64,000 nt of DNA from Burkholderiales bacterium (GCA_947474755.1 CANJJE010000009.1:55710-119709), one strand, 5' to 3'. Counted from the first letter of the stretch, positions 8,908 to 24,077 are shown. The notes: generated by a model from the letters alone, not told the origin. Numbers and translations are program-made.

Positions 8908-11900
8908 ATGTCACGGATCATGAATCTGTTCCATTCGCTGGCAGGCAGCCCGCTGACGCGCTGGGTGGTGTTGCCGGCGCTGTGCGCCGCCGGCTTGGCG
9001 ATCGTGTCGGCCCAGACCGTCACCCCGTCCTTGCCGCCCGTGGTGAGCCTGTCTCCCGAGCCCCTGTACGCAAAGGGCGCGCGAGCCAAGCCCACGCTGA
9101 CGCTGGCGCTGTCGGTGGAGTATCCGACTGTCGGTGCGCAATATGTCGGCACCAACACCACCAGGGACGAGAGCTATTCGTCCGCTACCCGATACGTCGG
9201 CTACTACGACTCCGAAAGCTGCTATCTCTACAACCTCAGTTTGAGTGATGCGAGTCAGCGGTATTTCTACCGCAGCGGCGCAGCCACCAACCGCACCTGT
9301 GGAGGCACTGCCTTCAGCGGCAATTTCATGAACTGGGCGACCAGCTCGGCCATCGATGTGCTGCGTCTGGGTCTGACGGGTGGCGACCGCGTCATCGACA
9401 CCTCCACACTCACCGTTTTGCAACGGGCCGTGCTGCCCGGAACCGGCAATTCGACCAACGAACCCAACAACTTCTGGAACGGCATCTACTTCCCGTCAAA
9501 GCAGATCACCAGCACACAGGCGGCTGGCGCGGTGCCAAGTGCTTTGCTGCCCACTGGCTTCACGGGCACGCTCTATGTCGCCAACTGCTTCAATCGCGTG
9601 CATTTCGGTATCGATAGAACGGGCAGCTGCGGTACGCCCGGCCTCAACGGCAACCTGGGCTTGTTGACAGGCTCTTCCACTCAGGTGAACGTGATCACCA
9701 ACTACAGCGGCTCGCTGCCAGCCGACTTCATCTCGCCCTCGCCCCCCCGGGGGAAATGCGCGGGTAAAGACGGAACCTGCACGGTCACCGGTACGAAGCA
9801 GATCGCCTACGGCAAAAACACCAGCTGGAAGTTCATGGTGGCCGATGTCAGCAAAGTGTGCAACGACAGTGTGTTCGGCGACCCGCTCCCCGGAGTCGAC
9901 AAGGAGTGCTGGATACGCGATCGACCCAGTTCAGATGCGTTCAGTGGCCTGACCGCTGACAATTTCTTCTACGCCCGCGTCAAGGTGTGTGACGTTGACA
10001 ATTCGGGTGTGCTGACCGATCCGCGCACCAACCTCTGCCTTCGCTATCCGAACGGCAACTACAAGCCGGTCGGCAATCTGCAGAAGTACAGTGATCGCGT
10101 CCGTGTCGCGGCCTTTGGCTATCTGAACGACAACTCCGACGATCCCCAGCGCAGTGGTGGCGTGCTGCGCGCCCCGATGAAGTACGTGGGCCCGCGCGCC
10201 TACGACGCGAACTTCTCGCTGGTCTCAGGAGCCAATTCTGCCCAGGAGTGGGACGAGACCACAGGGGTTTTCGCCACCAATCCGGACGCCGCGACCGCCC
10301 CGAACAGCGGAGCCAACAGCAACCGGCCCAATCTGCCGATCAGCGGTGCCATCAACTACCTGAATCAGTTCGGTCGCACCGGCACCACCTTCGGCCAGTA
10401 CAAGAAATATGACCCGGTGGGCGAGCTGTACTACGAAAGCCTGCGCTATCTGCAAGGATTGCCGCCGACCCAGGTGGGCACCAACATCGGGACCAACGCG
10501 GTGTCGGGCATCACCGATGCCCTGCGTGACGGCTTCCCGGTTTACACAAGCTACACCGATCCGCACCCGGCATCGAGTGGTACGACCGACTATTCCTGTT
10601 TCAAGAACAACATCGTCGGCATTGGTGACGTGAACACCCACAACGACAAGTTCATTCCAGGGAATTCGCGAACTGGCAAGGGTGACATCGCACGAACGCC
10701 TAACGAAGCCGCCAACGAACCCGACTTCTATTTTTGGACCAAGGTGGTCGGTGGCTTTGAATCCAACAACGCAGTCGCTTACACCGATGGCAAGGGCGTG
10801 TCTCGCACGACCAGCAATCCCAACACGGCCAACACGGCTCGATGGGGTATGGAGAACCAGTCCACCGGTGCCAGTGATGCAACCTACTACATGGCTGGCG
10901 TTGCCTACTGGGCGAATACCCGCGACATCCGCGGTGCGCAATGGACGGCGGAACCGACCAAACAGCGCCCGGGCATGCGTGTCACGACCTACTGGCTCGA
11001 CGTCAATGAGGCCGGGCAGCAAACAAACCCGGCAACGCGCCGCACCAGTAACCAGTTCTACCTGTCGGCGAAGTACGGTGGCTTCAAGGACGTGACCGGG
11101 ACGGGCGATCCGTACAAGAAGCTCGACGCCAGCGGCAGCATCATCACGGACGCCGACAACCTGAACTGGCAGCGCCAGACCACCGACACCAACCTGAAAG
11201 AAGCCAAGAACTACTTCCTGTCGAGTTCTGCAGACACCGTACTGGCGGCGCTCGACGAGATCTTCGCCACCGTCGCGTCCGAGGCCAACAGCATTGCCGG
11301 TGGTGCGATCTCGACGTCGCGCGTGACCACCTCCGGCGGCCAGATTTATCAGGCCCAGTTCGACCCGGCCGACTGGAGCGGCGATCTGGTGGCGTACTCG
11401 CTGGGGCTGTCATCGGACAGCACGCAAATCGTGATCGGCTCGACCACCTCCTCGAGCTGGACGAACTCCGCGGGCCAGCCGGTCGGTGCGGGTGGCAAGC
11501 TCGATGACATGGCGGCCAGCAGTCGCAACATCTATGTCGGCTACCACTCGTCGGCAACGACGCCGGTGTTCAACAGCAGCACCTTCACGTGGTCGGCGGT
11601 TGATACCTCGGTCAAGTCCGCGCTGTTCACCTCGCCCGAAACGGCCGACGTGCACGGTCAGAATCGCCTGAACTACCTGCGCGGTGACCGTTCTCTGGAA
11701 GCGGGAAACAATGTCACGCTCACTAACGGTACCGTGATCGCCGGCACCTTCCGCAAGCGCGGCAGCAAGCTGGGTGACATCGTGAACTCGGGCATCACCT
11801 ACGTGGGAGCGCCCACGAAGGCGATCAGCGGTTCCTCCTACGCGAGCTTCTACAGCGAGAACCTGGGCCGCGTGCCGACCCTCTACGTCGGCGCCAACGA

Positions 11901-13398
11901 CGGCATGCTCCATGCCTTCAATGCCAACACGGGTGCTGAGCTGTTTGCCTACATCCCGAGCTGGGTGGTTCCGAATCTGAAGGAGCTGACCTCGCCGACA
12001 TACACGCACCGAAGCTACGTCGATGCCACGCCGGTGGTGAACGAGGCCAACCTGGGTTCCACCAGTTCGGCGGACTGGCGCACCGTGCTGGTGGGCGGCA
12101 CAGGCGGTGGTGGTCAGGGTGTCTATGCGCTCGACGTGACCGACCCGACCGCCTTTGCCAGTAGCACCGGCAACAACAAGATCCTGTGGGAGTTCACCGA
12201 CAGGCACGATGTCGACATGGGCAACGTCATCGGCAGGCCGCAGATCCTGAAGCTGAACATCGCAGCCGGCGGATCCACGCCCGACTATCGCTACTTTGCG
12301 GTGGTGGCCAGCGGTGTGAACAACCATGCGGCGGATGGCAATGCCAGCACCACCGGCCAACCGGCGCTGTTCTTCCTGCGGCTCGACAAGGCGAAGGCGA
12401 CGGCCTGGCAATTGGGGAACAACTACTTCAAGGTGAAGTTCCCGGTCATCACGAGCGACAGTTCGCTGCCTTCAGGTCTGGCCAACTTCACCGTTCGGCT
12501 GGGGAACGCGGGCGAAGTAACTTACCTCTATGCAGGCGACTTGCAGGGCCACCTGTGGAAGCTCGATTTCCAGGCGACCTCGGCGGACTCGTGGAGCCTC
12601 GACAATCTGTCGTTCTTCACCAATGGTGGCAGTGCCATTCCCATGTTCATTGCCACGGATGGCGCGACGCCGCCGAATCGCCAGCCCATCACGATGCCGC
12701 CGGCGCTGACCTTCGGGCCGAACCGCGGGATCATCGTGTCGGTCGGTACCGGGCGCTACCTGGCTGCGGCGGACAACGTGGCACCTTTCAAGGTGCAATC
12801 GATGTACTCGCTGTTCGACGACAACAGCAGAACACTGGACTCGACCAGTTCGCCGACGGCGGCGATTTCGGGCCGAGGTCGTCTGCAAGCCGGTACCGTT
12901 ACCTCGACCTCGATCACCGTCTCCAACTTCGCCTGGGGTCGGCCTGCGGCCGACAACGACACCGCCTCGCGTTCGGGCTGGTACTTCGACTTCCACAACT
13001 CCGGCACGACGAGCACCCTGACGGGGACGGGTGAGCGGCAGATCAGCGGACTGGGTGTGCTGGCTGGACGCATGATCTTCGGATCGGTGATTCCGGGTGT
13101 CACCAGCTGCGACAACGGCACCGGCAAGCTGTATGTGGTGGACACCCTGAGTGGCAACGGCTCTGCGACAGTGTCCGATGTGGGCATCCTTGGTGAGCCG
13201 TTCCTGACCCGGGTTGGCTTTTCGACTCTTTATGTCAGTGACCCTACCGGGTCTCGCAATGAAGTGACGCGCTACCAGATCATCAAGCAGGGCTCGGCTG
13301 GTCTCGGCACCCAGGCGAGCCAGACGATCCGCAACACGGTCGGTCGGCTGAGCTGGCGCGAGATCAGCAACTACCAGGACCTGAGGAACGCCAATTGA
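8908..13398 (+). CDS. pilY1: PilY1, type IV pilus tip-associated adhesin
   Basis: PilY1 sits with the minor pilins at the pilus tip and supports adhesion and pilus extension. ATG 8908, preceded by an AGGAAAGAGGGGGG stretch, gives 1496 residues with a signal peptide cleaved near residue 35. The N-terminal half contains the PilY1 hallmark '[15 protein letters not shown]...[19 protein letters not shown]' (about 355-395). Around 795-835 is '[21 protein letters not shown]'. The C-terminal beta-propeller begins about residue 954 with '[15 protein letters not shown]' and '[15 protein letters not shown]'. No clear von Willebrand MIDAS motif is visible. The D-x-D-x-S-G run near 361 resembles a calcium loop, but this is unproven. 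A TTG at 8902 would add two residues. Confidence 0.95.
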   Translation: MSRIMNLFHSLAGSPLTRWVVLPALCAAGLAIVSAQTVTPSLPPVVSLSPEPLYAKGARAKPTLTLALSVEYPTVGAQYVGTNTTRDESYSSATRYVGYYDSESCYLYNLSLSDASQRYFYRSGAATNRTCGGTAFSGNFMNWATSSAIDVLRLGLTGGDRVIDTSTLTVLQRAVLPGTGNSTNEPNNFWNGIYFPSKQITSTQAAGAVPSALLPTGFTGTLYVANCFNRVHFGIDRTGSCGTPGLNGNLGLLTGSSTQVNVITNYSGSLPADFISPSPPRGKCAGKDGTCTVTGTKQIAYGKNTSWKFMVADVSKVCNDSVFGDPLPGVDKECWIRDRPSSDAFSGLTADNFFYARVKVCDVDNSGVLTDPRTNLCLRYPNGNYKPVGNLQKYSDRVRVAAFGYLNDNSDDPQRSGGVLRAPMKYVGPRAYDANFSLVSGANSAQEWDETTGVFATNPDAATAPNSGANSNRPNLPISGAINYLNQFGRTGTTFGQYKKYDPVGELYYESLRYLQGLPPTQVGTNIGTNAVSGITDALRDGFPVYTSYTDPHPASSGTTDYSCFKNNIVGIGDVNTHNDKFIPGNSRTGKGDIARTPNEAANEPDFYFWTKVVGGFESNNAVAYTDGKGVSRTTSNPNTANTARWGMENQSTGASDATYYMAGVAYWANTRDIRGAQWTAEPTKQRPGMRVTTYWLDVNEAGQQTNPATRRTSNQFYLSAKYGGFKDVTGTGDPYKKLDASGSIITDADNLNWQRQTTDTNLKEAKNYFLSSSADTVLAALDEIFATVASEANSIAGGAISTSRVTTSGGQIYQAQFDPADWSGDLVAYSLGLSSDSTQIVIGSTTSSSWTNSAGQPVGAGGKLDDMAASSRNIYVGYHSSATTPVFNSSTFTWSAVDTSVKSALFTSPETADVHGQNRLNYLRGDRSLEAGNNVTLTNGTVIAGTFRKRGSKLGDIVNSGITYVGAPTKAISGSSYASFYSENLGRVPTLYVGANDGMLHAFNANTGAELFAYIPSWVVPNLKELTSPTYTHRSYVDATPVVNEANLGSTSSADWRTVLVGGTGGGGQGVYALDVTDPTAFASSTGNNKILWEFTDRHDVDMGNVIGRPQILKLNIAAGGSTPDYRYFAVVASGVNNHAADGNASTTGQPALFFLRLDKAKATAWQLGNNYFKVKFPVITSDSSLPSGLANFTVRLGNAGEVTYLYAGDLQGHLWKLDFQATSADSWSLDNLSFFTNGGSAIPMFIATDGATPPNRQPITMPPALTFGPNRGIIVSVGTGRYLAAADNVAPFKVQSMYSLFDDNSRTLDSTSSPTAAISGRGRLQAGTVTSTSITVSNFAWGRPAADNDTASRSGWYFDFHNSGTTSTLTGTGERQISGLGVLAGRMIFGSVIPGVTSCDNGTGKLYVVDTLSGNGSATVSDVGILGEPFLTRVGFSTLYVSDPTGSRNEVTRYQIIKQGSAGLGTQASQTIRNTVGRLSWREISNYQDLRNAN

Positions 13399-13940
13399 AC
13401 CTGCGTCCGTTCTTTGCTCACAGCGCGGGTGCCAGCCGATTGCCTTGCCTGCGCCGCGGGCGCGGCTTCACCTTGATCGAGCTGATGATCACGGTGGCCA
13501 TCGTCGGCGTACTCGCGGCCATCGCCTACCCGTCATACCAGGACTCGGTCTTGAAGGGCCGACGTGCCGAGGGTCGAACCGCCTTGCTGAACCTCCTGCA
13601 GCAGCAGGAGCGCTACTACACGCAGACCGGCAGCTACCTCAGCTTCAGTGCAGGCGCGACCGGCTCGAATGGCGCCACCGCTTCTGCCAACAGCGGTGTG
13701 TCGATTCCCTTCAAGACCACATCGGGCGACTCATCCACCAGCTTCGCCTACCAGCTGAAAGCCGAGGCATGCTCATCGACCCTTGCGCTGACCGAATGCA
13801 TCCTGCTTTCGGCAGTGCCTCAAAGAACCGATGCTGATGTGGGTACCTTGACGCTGATGAGTACGGGCGTCAAGTCGTGCGTCGCCACCGGCATCTCTCC
13901 GAGCGTTCCCCCAGGCAAGCCGAGCATCTGCTGGCGATGA
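13395..13940 (+). CDS. pilE: PilE-like type IV minor pilin
   Basis: A 181-residue prepilin: leader ending RGRG at residue 24, then [28 protein letters not shown], a canonical type IVa N-terminus with Glu at +5. The soluble part is short, with '[26 protein letters not shown]', typical of minor PilE proteins, and Cys residues near the C-terminus. No ATG is available before the helix. The best start is TTG 13395, which overlaps the pilY1 stop (TTGA); TTG 13440 is an alternative with a 9-residue leader. Its place after pilY1 marks it as the operon's PilE rather than the major pilin. Confidence 0.88.
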   Translation: MNLRPFFAHSAGASRLPCLRRGRGFTLIELMITVAIVGVLAAIAYPSYQDSVLKGRRAEGRTALLNLLQQQERYYTQTGSYLSFSAGATGSNGATASANSGVSIPFKTTSGDSSTSFAYQLKAEACSSTLALTECILLSAVPQRTDADVGTLTLMSTGVKSCVATGISPSVPPGKPSICWR

Positions 13941-14548
13941 GAGTGGCTGCATTGATGGATCGGCCCACAACGACAAGCGCATCCGCGCAGCGCGGCTTCA
14001 CGCTGATCGAGCTGATGGTCACGCTGGCGCTGGTGGCGATCATGATGATGCTGGCCGCGCCGAACTTCACTGCATTTCAGCGCAACTCCGAACTCACGAC
14101 CACCGCCAACAACTTCCTCGCGACGCTGTCGGCCGCGCGCGCCGAAGCGATGAAGCGGCAGCTTCGAACCTTCGTCATTCCCGCGGATGGCAGCAACTGG
14201 TCCAGCGGATGGGTGTCCTTCGTCGATGTGAACAGCAATGTCTCGACCACCGCCTTGTCTTCGGACAGCGGTGACATCATCCTGTCTCGAGTGGATGGGC
14301 TTCCTTCGTCGGTCGTGATCGACACCACCAGCGCGACCAGCTTCGTGCATTCCGGCGTGAGGTACGCGATGTTCAATGGCAGCGGCTTCATGACCCTGAT
14401 CGGGGGCGGTTTTCCAAGCGGTGGTGCCCATTCGCTGGATTTCACCAGCGGCACTGGCCAGACCCGGCGCGTGTTGGCGAGTTCGGCCGGCCGCATTCGC
14501 GTCTGCAAGCCCACCGATGCTGGCTGCAGCGTGAGCGCCGGCTTCTGA
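13937..14548 (+). CDS. fimT: FimT/FimU-like pseudopilin (GspH-type minor pilin)
   Basis: A 203-residue prepilin from ATG 13937, which overlaps the pilE stop. The leader ends at Gly 20 (SAQRG) and is followed by [24 protein letters not shown]. The next segment '[24 protein letters not shown]'-like (actual: '[21 protein letters not shown]') is diagnostic for the GspH/FimT domain, followed by a beta-rich domain. The C-terminus carries two Cys. Last gene of the minor pilin operon; the transposase-like gene begins 25 nt later. Confidence 0.9.
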   Translation: MRVAALMDRPTTTSASAQRGFTLIELMVTLALVAIMMMLAAPNFTAFQRNSELTTTANNFLATLSAARAEAMKRQLRTFVIPADGSNWSSGWVSFVDVNSNVSTTALSSDSGDIILSRVDGLPSSVVIDTTSATSFVHSGVRYAMFNGSGFMTLIGGGFPSGGAHSLDFTSGTGQTRRVLASSAGRIRVCKPTDAGCSVSAGF

Positions 14549-14573
14549 CTCCGGACGCTGAGCGAGCTCTGCC

Positions 14574-15296
14574 TTGGCACGTCTGCCGCGCTCCGTGGTG
14601 GCGGGTTATCCGCACTTCGTGATTCACCGCGGCTGCAATGGGCAGGATGTCTTCCACGATGAAGTCGACAGTCGCACCTACCGCCAGGTGCTGATGCAGG
14701 CGGCCCGCGAGTCGGGTGTGGCCGTTCACGGCTACGGGCTCTGTCGTCAGGAGGTGCGGCTGCTGGTCACGCCATCCGCGGGCCAGTCGCTGTCCACGAT
14801 GATGCAGGGCATCGGCCGACGCTACGTGCGCATCTTCAATCTGCGTCACGGACTCAGCGGCACACCCTGGGAAGGGCGATTCCGCTCGACTGTCATCGAC
14901 GCCCCTGATTGGTTCATGCGCTGCTTGCAATACGCCGAATCCTGCGCCGCTGGCGACCCGAGTGGCACCGATGTGGTGTTGTTCGCTGTCGATCAACATG
15001 TGTCCAGCGCAGGACACCACCTCGGCCAGCGGATCGACGATTTCATCTCGGAGCACGCGCTGTTCTGGGCGATCGGCAACACCCCTTTCGATCGCGAAGT
15101 GGCTTACCGGCGCTTGTTGTCGCACCCACTACCGCCGAACGCCATCGCGACCATCCGCAACGCCACGTTGAAGGGATGGGCACTGGGCAGTCCTGCCTTC
15201 GTGAAATCGGTCGAGGCGTTGACCGGTCGGCGTCACGAGCCCCTGGCTCGTGGACGCCCTGCAACGAGCACGAAGGCCTCGCGGCCCGGCATGTGA
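14574..15296 (+). CDS. REP-associated/IS200-type transposase homologue with degenerate HUH motif
   Basis: The 240-residue product aligns by eye with the Y1/RAYT transposase family: N-terminal 'MARLPRSVVAGYPHFVIHRG', then 'VAVHGYGL', 'MMQGIGRRYVRIFN' and 'GTPWEGRFRS' (about 95-104). In active members the central motif reads N-H-V-H-L-L. Here the aligned residues are Q-E-V-R-L-L (59-64), so both metal-binding His are replaced. The Tyr of the usual R-Y-I-E-x-N-P motif is kept (Y120, 'LQYAES'), but the N-P-V-R-A part is lost. The frame is intact and of full length. It is therefore probably not an active nuclease; whether it still binds DNA is unknown. TTG 14574 starts right at 'MARLPR'. A REP-like inverted repeat follows the stop. 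Confidence 0.75.
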   Translation: MARLPRSVVAGYPHFVIHRGCNGQDVFHDEVDSRTYRQVLMQAARESGVAVHGYGLCRQEVRLLVTPSAGQSLSTMMQGIGRRYVRIFNLRHGLSGTPWEGRFRSTVIDAPDWFMRCLQYAESCAAGDPSGTDVVLFAVDQHVSSAGHHLGQRIDDFISEHALFWAIGNTPFDREVAYRRLLSHPLPPNAIATIRNATLKGWALGSPAFVKSVEALTGRRHEPLARGRPATSTKASRPGM

Positions 15297-15350
15297 TCTG
15301 ACCCCAAATAAGAACAGTCTCTCTGTTGCTGTCGAATATTTGGGGTCAGA
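15297..15350. repeat. REP-like inverted repeat downstream of the transposase-like gene
   Basis: A perfect 14-bp inverted repeat, TCTGACCCCAAATA at 15297-15310 and TATTTGGGGTCAGA at 15337-15350, encloses a 26-nt spacer. The spacer contains a smaller hairpin (AACAG at 15313-15317, CTGTT at 15323-15327). The right arm continues into GGGTCAGACCC, itself an odd palindrome. It begins directly after the transposase-like stop codon. Palindromes of this kind are the substrates of REP-associated tyrosine transposases, so gene and element probably belong together. Confidence 0.65.
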
Positions 15351-15365
15351 CCCTGTTTTAAGTCC

Positions 15366-15394
15366 TTGGCATGCTTACTGCGAAAGGCTAGGAT
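15366..15394 (+). promoter_or_regulatory. Candidate sigma-70 promoter of gltBD
   Basis: TTGGCA (15366-15371) and TAGGAT (15389-15394) are separated by exactly 17 bp and lie 31 nt before the gltB ATG. This is the best -35/-10 pair in the gap. A Shine-Dalgarno CAGGAG follows at about 15413-15418. Confidence 0.45.
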
Positions 15395-15424
15395 TAACCC
15401 TCCCATGCACCTCAGGAGCTCGCG

Positions 15425-20218
<4,794 letters not shown>

Positions 20219-20305
20219 TGTCGCGGCAGTCGGCGGCAACAGCGCGCCGACCGCTGCACACAGTGAATCGAATCAACCCGTCAGTCAGAAAGTTGCAGGA
20301 ACATC

Positions 20306-21796
20306 ATGGGAAAAGTCACCGGCTTCATGGAGTACGAGCGCCTCGAAGAGCCCTATCAGCCGGTGCAACTCCGCCTGAAGAACTACAACGAAGTGGCGAT
20401 CGGATTGAAGGAAGACGAAGCCAAGGTGCAGAGCGCACGCTGCATGGACTGCGGCACGCCGTTCTGCAACAGCGGCTGTCCTGTCAACAACATCATCCCG
20501 GACTTCAACGATCTGGTGTACCGCGGCGACTGGAAGAACGCGATCGAGGTGCTGCACTCGACGAACAACTTCCCCGAGTTCACTGGCCGCATTTGTCCGG
20601 CGCCCTGCGAAGCGGCTTGCACGCTGTACGTCAATGACGATGCGGTCGGCATCAAGAGCATCGAGCACGCGATCATCGATCGCGCCTGGGCCGAAGGTTG
20701 GGTGTTGCCGCGTCCGGCCAAGCACAAGACGGGCAAGAAGGTGGCCATCGTCGGCTCCGGTCCGGCAGGGCTGGCCGCCGCTCAGCAGCTGGTGCGCGCG
20801 GGGCATGAGGTGACGGTGTTCGAGAAGAACGACCGTGTCGGTGGCTTGCTGCGCTACGGCATTCCGGATTTCAAGATGGAGAAGTCGCACATCGATCGCC
20901 GTGTCGATCAGATGCGCTTTGAAGGCGTGGTGTTTCGCACGGGCGTGATGGTCGGTGGCTTGCCCGAAGGCTCCAGGGTCACGAACTGGGCAAACGAAGT
21001 GGTCACGCCCGCACAGCTCCAGGCCGACTTCGATGCGGTGCTGCTGGCCGGTGGTGCCGAACAGTCACGCGATCTGCCCGTTCCAGGGCGCCATCTGGAG
21101 GGAATTCACTTTGCCATGGAGTTCCTGCCGCAACAGAACAAGGTGGTGGCGGGTGACAAGCTGAAGTCGCTGGGCATCACGCAGATCCGGGCTGATGGCA
21201 AGCATGTCGTCGTGATCGGCGGCGGCGACACCGGTAGCGACTGCGTCGGCACCAGCAATCGCCACGGTGCGCAAAGCGTTACCCAGTTCGAGCTGATGCC
21301 AATGCCGCCTGAGCACGAGAACGGTCCGCTGGTGTGGCCGTACTGGCCGACCAAGCTGCGCACCTCGTCGAGCCACGAGGAAGGCTGCGAGCGCGAATTT
21401 GCCATCGCCACCAAGGAGTTCATCGGCGGCGAAGGCAAGGACAAGGACAAGGTCAAGGCGCTGAAGGCGGTGCGCGTCGAATGGCAGGGCGGCCGGATGG
21501 TCGAGGTGCCTGGCACCGAGCAGATCATCCCGGCCGATCTGGTGCTGCTGGCCATGGGCTTCGTCAGCCCGGTCGCCAGCGTGCTCGAGGCTTTCGGCGT
21601 CGACAAGGATGCGCGCGGCAATGCTCGCGCCAGCACTGACGAGGGCAGCGGATACGCGACCAATGTACCGGGGGTGTTTGCCGCTGGCGATGTGCGGCGC
21701 GGTCAGTCGCTGGTCGTGTGGGCGATCCGCGAAGGTCGCCAGGCGGCGCGCGAGATCGATGCGGCGTTGATGGGCCGCAGCGATCTGCCTCGCTGA
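20306..21796 (+). CDS. gltD: Glutamate synthase small (beta) subunit
   Basis: GltD takes electrons from NADPH through FAD and passes them via iron-sulfur clusters to GltB. The 496-residue product has N-terminal cluster cysteines in '[20 protein letters not shown]' and '[12 protein letters not shown]'. The FAD Rossmann motif is '[17 protein letters not shown]' (about 148-164), a second dinucleotide site is '[17 protein letters not shown]', and '[19 protein letters not shown]' closes the FAD domain. The ATG at 20306 follows GCAGGAACATC. Length is normal. Cotranscription with gltB is likely (87-nt gap, no terminator seen). Confidence 0.97.
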   Translation: MGKVTGFMEYERLEEPYQPVQLRLKNYNEVAIGLKEDEAKVQSARCMDCGTPFCNSGCPVNNIIPDFNDLVYRGDWKNAIEVLHSTNNFPEFTGRICPAPCEAACTLYVNDDAVGIKSIEHAIIDRAWAEGWVLPRPAKHKTGKKVAIVGSGPAGLAAAQQLVRAGHEVTVFEKNDRVGGLLRYGIPDFKMEKSHIDRRVDQMRFEGVVFRTGVMVGGLPEGSRVTNWANEVVTPAQLQADFDAVLLAGGAEQSRDLPVPGRHLEGIHFAMEFLPQQNKVVAGDKLKSLGITQIRADGKHVVVIGGGDTGSDCVGTSNRHGAQSVTQFELMPMPPEHENGPLVWPYWPTKLRTSSSHEEGCEREFAIATKEFIGGEGKDKDKVKALKAVRVEWQGGRMVEVPGTEQIIPADLVLLAMGFVSPVASVLEAFGVDKDARGNARASTDEGSGYATNVPGVFAAGDVRRGQSLVVWAIREGRQAAREIDAALMGRSDLPR

Positions 21797-21824
21797 GGCG
21801 CTGAAGTTCGCGGAACGCCGATGA

Positions 21825-21847
21825 CCGGTGGCTCGAGGGGCCATCGG
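21825..21847 (+). terminator. Hairpin after gltD (weak terminator candidate)
   Basis: CCGGTGGC (21825-21832) pairs with GCCATCGG (21840-21847) over a 7-nt loop, with one G-U pair. No T tract follows, so it is at best a factor-dependent or attenuating hairpin between gltD and mlaF. A TATCAT at 21868-21873 could serve as a -10 for mlaF but has no good -35. Confidence 0.3.
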
Positions 21848-21921
21848 TCGGTCAGGGCGGTATCCCCTATCATCGGCAGCCCGGTGAAGGGCAGCCACGC
21901 TGCTTCACTTTGTGCCGTCCC

Positions 21922-22758
21922 ATGCCCCCCGTGCCTGATCCCCGTTCGCCAACATCGCCGGCCCTGGTCTCCATGCGTGGTGTGAGCTGCGGGTATGGCG
22001 ATCGCGTCATCCTCCGCAACGTCGACCTCGACCTCCATCGCGGCCAGGTGATCGGCGTGATGGGCACCTCGGGAGGCGGCAAGACAACGCTGTTGCGTTT
22101 GATCGGTCGTCAGCTGTCGCCGATGAAGGGGCAGGTCCTGTTCGACGGTGTGGACATCGCGACGCTCGACCGTAAAGGTCTCTACGCCCTGCGTCGCCGC
22201 ATGGGCATGCTGTTCCAGTTCGGCGCGCTCTTCACCGATTTGTCGGTGTTCGACAACGTGGCCTTCCCGCTGCGCGAACACACCAATCTCAGCGAAACCA
22301 TGATCCGCGACGTGGTGCTGATGAAGCTCGACGCAGTCGGCTTGCGCGGTGCCCGCAACCTGATGCCATCGGAAGTCTCGGGTGGCATGGCTCGACGCGT
22401 CGCGCTTGCGCGTGCCATTGCGCTCGATCCCGATCTGATCATGTACGACGAGCCCTTTGCGGGTCTCGACCCGATCTCGCTGGGCAGCGCCTCGCGCCTG
22501 ATCCGTGATCTAGGGCAGTCGCTGGGGGTCACCAGCATCGTCGTGTCGCACGACGTCGAGGAAACCTTCGCCATCGCGGACCGCATCATCTTCATCGCCA
22601 ACGGCAACATCGTCGCGCAGGGCACGCCGGCCGAGATGCGCGCCAGCACCGATCCGCTGGTGCACCAGTTCTTCACCGCGTCACCGGATGGCCCCGTGGA
22701 ATTCCATTACCCCGCCGTATCGGTTGCCGACGATTTCAGCACGGGAGCACGCCGATGA
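21922..22758 (+). CDS. mlaF: MlaF, ATPase of the Mla phospholipid transporter
   Basis: MlaF is the cytoplasmic ATPase of the MlaFEDB complex, which moves phospholipids between inner and outer membrane. The 278-residue product (ATG 21922; ATG 21973 would remove 17 residues) has Walker A GTSGGGKTT (about 49-57), Q-loop 'GMLFQFGALFTDLSVFDNV', signature 'VSGGMARRVALARAIA' and Walker B 'LIMYDEPFAGLDPI'. The 'LFQFGALFTDL' stretch is typical of the Mla/Mkl ATPases. A C-terminal tail of about 30 residues follows. The stop overlaps the mlaE start (ATGA at 22755). Confidence 0.96.
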   Translation: MPPVPDPRSPTSPALVSMRGVSCGYGDRVILRNVDLDLHRGQVIGVMGTSGGGKTTLLRLIGRQLSPMKGQVLFDGVDIATLDRKGLYALRRRMGMLFQFGALFTDLSVFDNVAFPLREHTNLSETMIRDVVLMKLDAVGLRGARNLMPSEVSGGMARRVALARAIALDPDLIMYDEPFAGLDPISLGSASRLIRDLGQSLGVTSIVVSHDVEETFAIADRIIFIANGNIVAQGTPAEMRASTDPLVHQFFTASPDGPVEFHYPAVSVADDFSTGARR

Positions 22759-23537
22759 ACTGGCTCAATCCGGCGTCGGTCGGCCAACTGGTGCGCAGCC
22801 AACTGGCCAGCCTGGGCATGGCAGCGCGACTGTTCGCCCGACTCGTGGTGCTGACACCTGCAGCGCTGCGGCGGTTTACGTTGGTCAGCGAGCAGATTTA
22901 TTTCGTTGGCAACCGTTCGTTATCCATCATCAGTGTGTCAGGACTTTTTGTCGGTTTCGTGCTTGCTCTGCAGGGCTACTACACCCTGAAGCGCTATGGA
23001 TCCGCTGAGGCTGTCGGCCTGCTGGTGGCGCTGTCGCTGGTGCGGGAACTGGGTCCGGTGGTCACCGCGCTGTTGTTCGCAGGCCGTGCCGGCACCTCGC
23101 TGACCGCGGAAATCGGACTGATGAAAGCCGGAGAACAACTGGCAGCCATGGAAATGATGGCTGTCGATCCCGTGCGCCGTGTGCTTGCGCCCCGATTCTG
23201 GGCCGGTCTCATTTCGATGCCGCTGCTCGCCGCGGTGTTCAGTGCGGTGGGTGTGCTCGGCGGCTGGCTGGTTGCGGTTCCCCTGCTCGGCATCGACGAC
23301 GGCTCGTTCTGGTCGCAGATGCAAGGCGGCGTTCGCTGGAACGCCGACGTGGGCAACGGCGTCATCAAGAGCATCGTCTTCGGCATCACAGTGACCTTCG
23401 TGGCGCTGTGGCAGGGCTATACCTGCAAGCCGACGCCGGAAGGCGTGTCGCGAGCCACGACGCAGACGGTGGTGGTGTCGTCGCTGGCGGTGTTGGCGCT
23501 GGACTTCGTGCTGACCGCGATGATGTTCTCGATCTGA
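22755..23537 (+). CDS. mlaE: MlaE, permease of the Mla phospholipid transporter
   Basis: MlaE is the integral membrane permease of the lipid transporter. The 260-residue protein has an N-terminal amphipathic stretch and about five membrane segments. It carries the MlaE-family signature 'ALLFAGRAGTSLTAEIGLMKAGEQLAAMEMMAVDP' (about 113-147), where the coupling helix contacts MlaF. The start ATG overlaps the mlaF stop. mlaD follows after 39 nt with its own ribosome binding site. Confidence 0.96.
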   Translation: MNWLNPASVGQLVRSQLASLGMAARLFARLVVLTPAALRRFTLVSEQIYFVGNRSLSIISVSGLFVGFVLALQGYYTLKRYGSAEAVGLLVALSLVRELGPVVTALLFAGRAGTSLTAEIGLMKAGEQLAAMEMMAVDPVRRVLAPRFWAGLISMPLLAAVFSAVGVLGGWLVAVPLLGIDDGSFWSQMQGGVRWNADVGNGVIKSIVFGITVTFVALWQGYTCKPTPEGVSRATTQTVVVSSLAVLALDFVLTAMMFSI

Positions 23538-23576
23538 ACTTTCTGATTCAATGGCGGGTGGGACTTTTCAAGGGGA

Positions 23577-24077
23577 ATGACGTTGCAACAATCTCGTCAT
23601 GATGTGTGGGTCGGGTTGTTGGTGATGACGGGTGCGGCAGCCTTGCTGTTCCTGGCGCTCAAGGTCGGTAACTTGCTGAGCCTGAATTTCGACGAGACCT
23701 ATCGCGTGGTCGCGCGGTTCGACAACATTGGAGGTTTGAAGCCGCGCGCCGCAGTGAAGAGCGCGGGCGTTGTCGTGGGCCGGGTGGAATCTATCGGGTT
23801 CGACGACAAGACATTTCAGGCCAGCGTGGCGCTGCAGCTCCAGGAGAAATTCAAGTTTCCCAAGGACAGTTCCGCGAAGATATTGACCTCTGGGCTGCTG
23901 GGTGAGCAGTACATCGGTATCGAACCCGGTGGTAACGAGAAGAATCTGGCTGCAGGCGATGTGATCACGCAAACGCAGTCCGCTGTGGTGCTGGAGAATC
24001 TGATCAGTCAGTTCCTGTTCAACAAGGCCTCAGAGGGCAAGCCGAGTGCTGATGCCGCCAAAGGAGAAGAAAAATGA
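23577..24077 (+). CDS. mlaD: MlaD, MCE-domain substrate-binding subunit of the Mla transporter
   Basis: MlaD is anchored in the inner membrane and forms a hexameric periplasmic ring that channels phospholipid to MlaC. The 166-residue product has one membrane helix (about 10-30, 'VWVGLLVMTGAAALLFLALKV') and an MCE domain (about 38-115: 'YRVVARFDNIGGLKPRAAVKSAGVVVGRV...', 'SGLLGEQYIGIEPGG'). A C-terminal helix and a charged tail follow. AAGGGGA stands 5 nt before ATG 23577. The stop overlaps the mlaA start. Confidence 0.96.
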   Translation: MTLQQSRHDVWVGLLVMTGAAALLFLALKVGNLLSLNFDETYRVVARFDNIGGLKPRAAVKSAGVVVGRVESIGFDDKTFQASVALQLQEKFKFPKDSSAKILTSGLLGEQYIGIEPGGNEKNLAAGDVITQTQSAVVLENLISQFLFNKASEGKPSADAAKGEEK

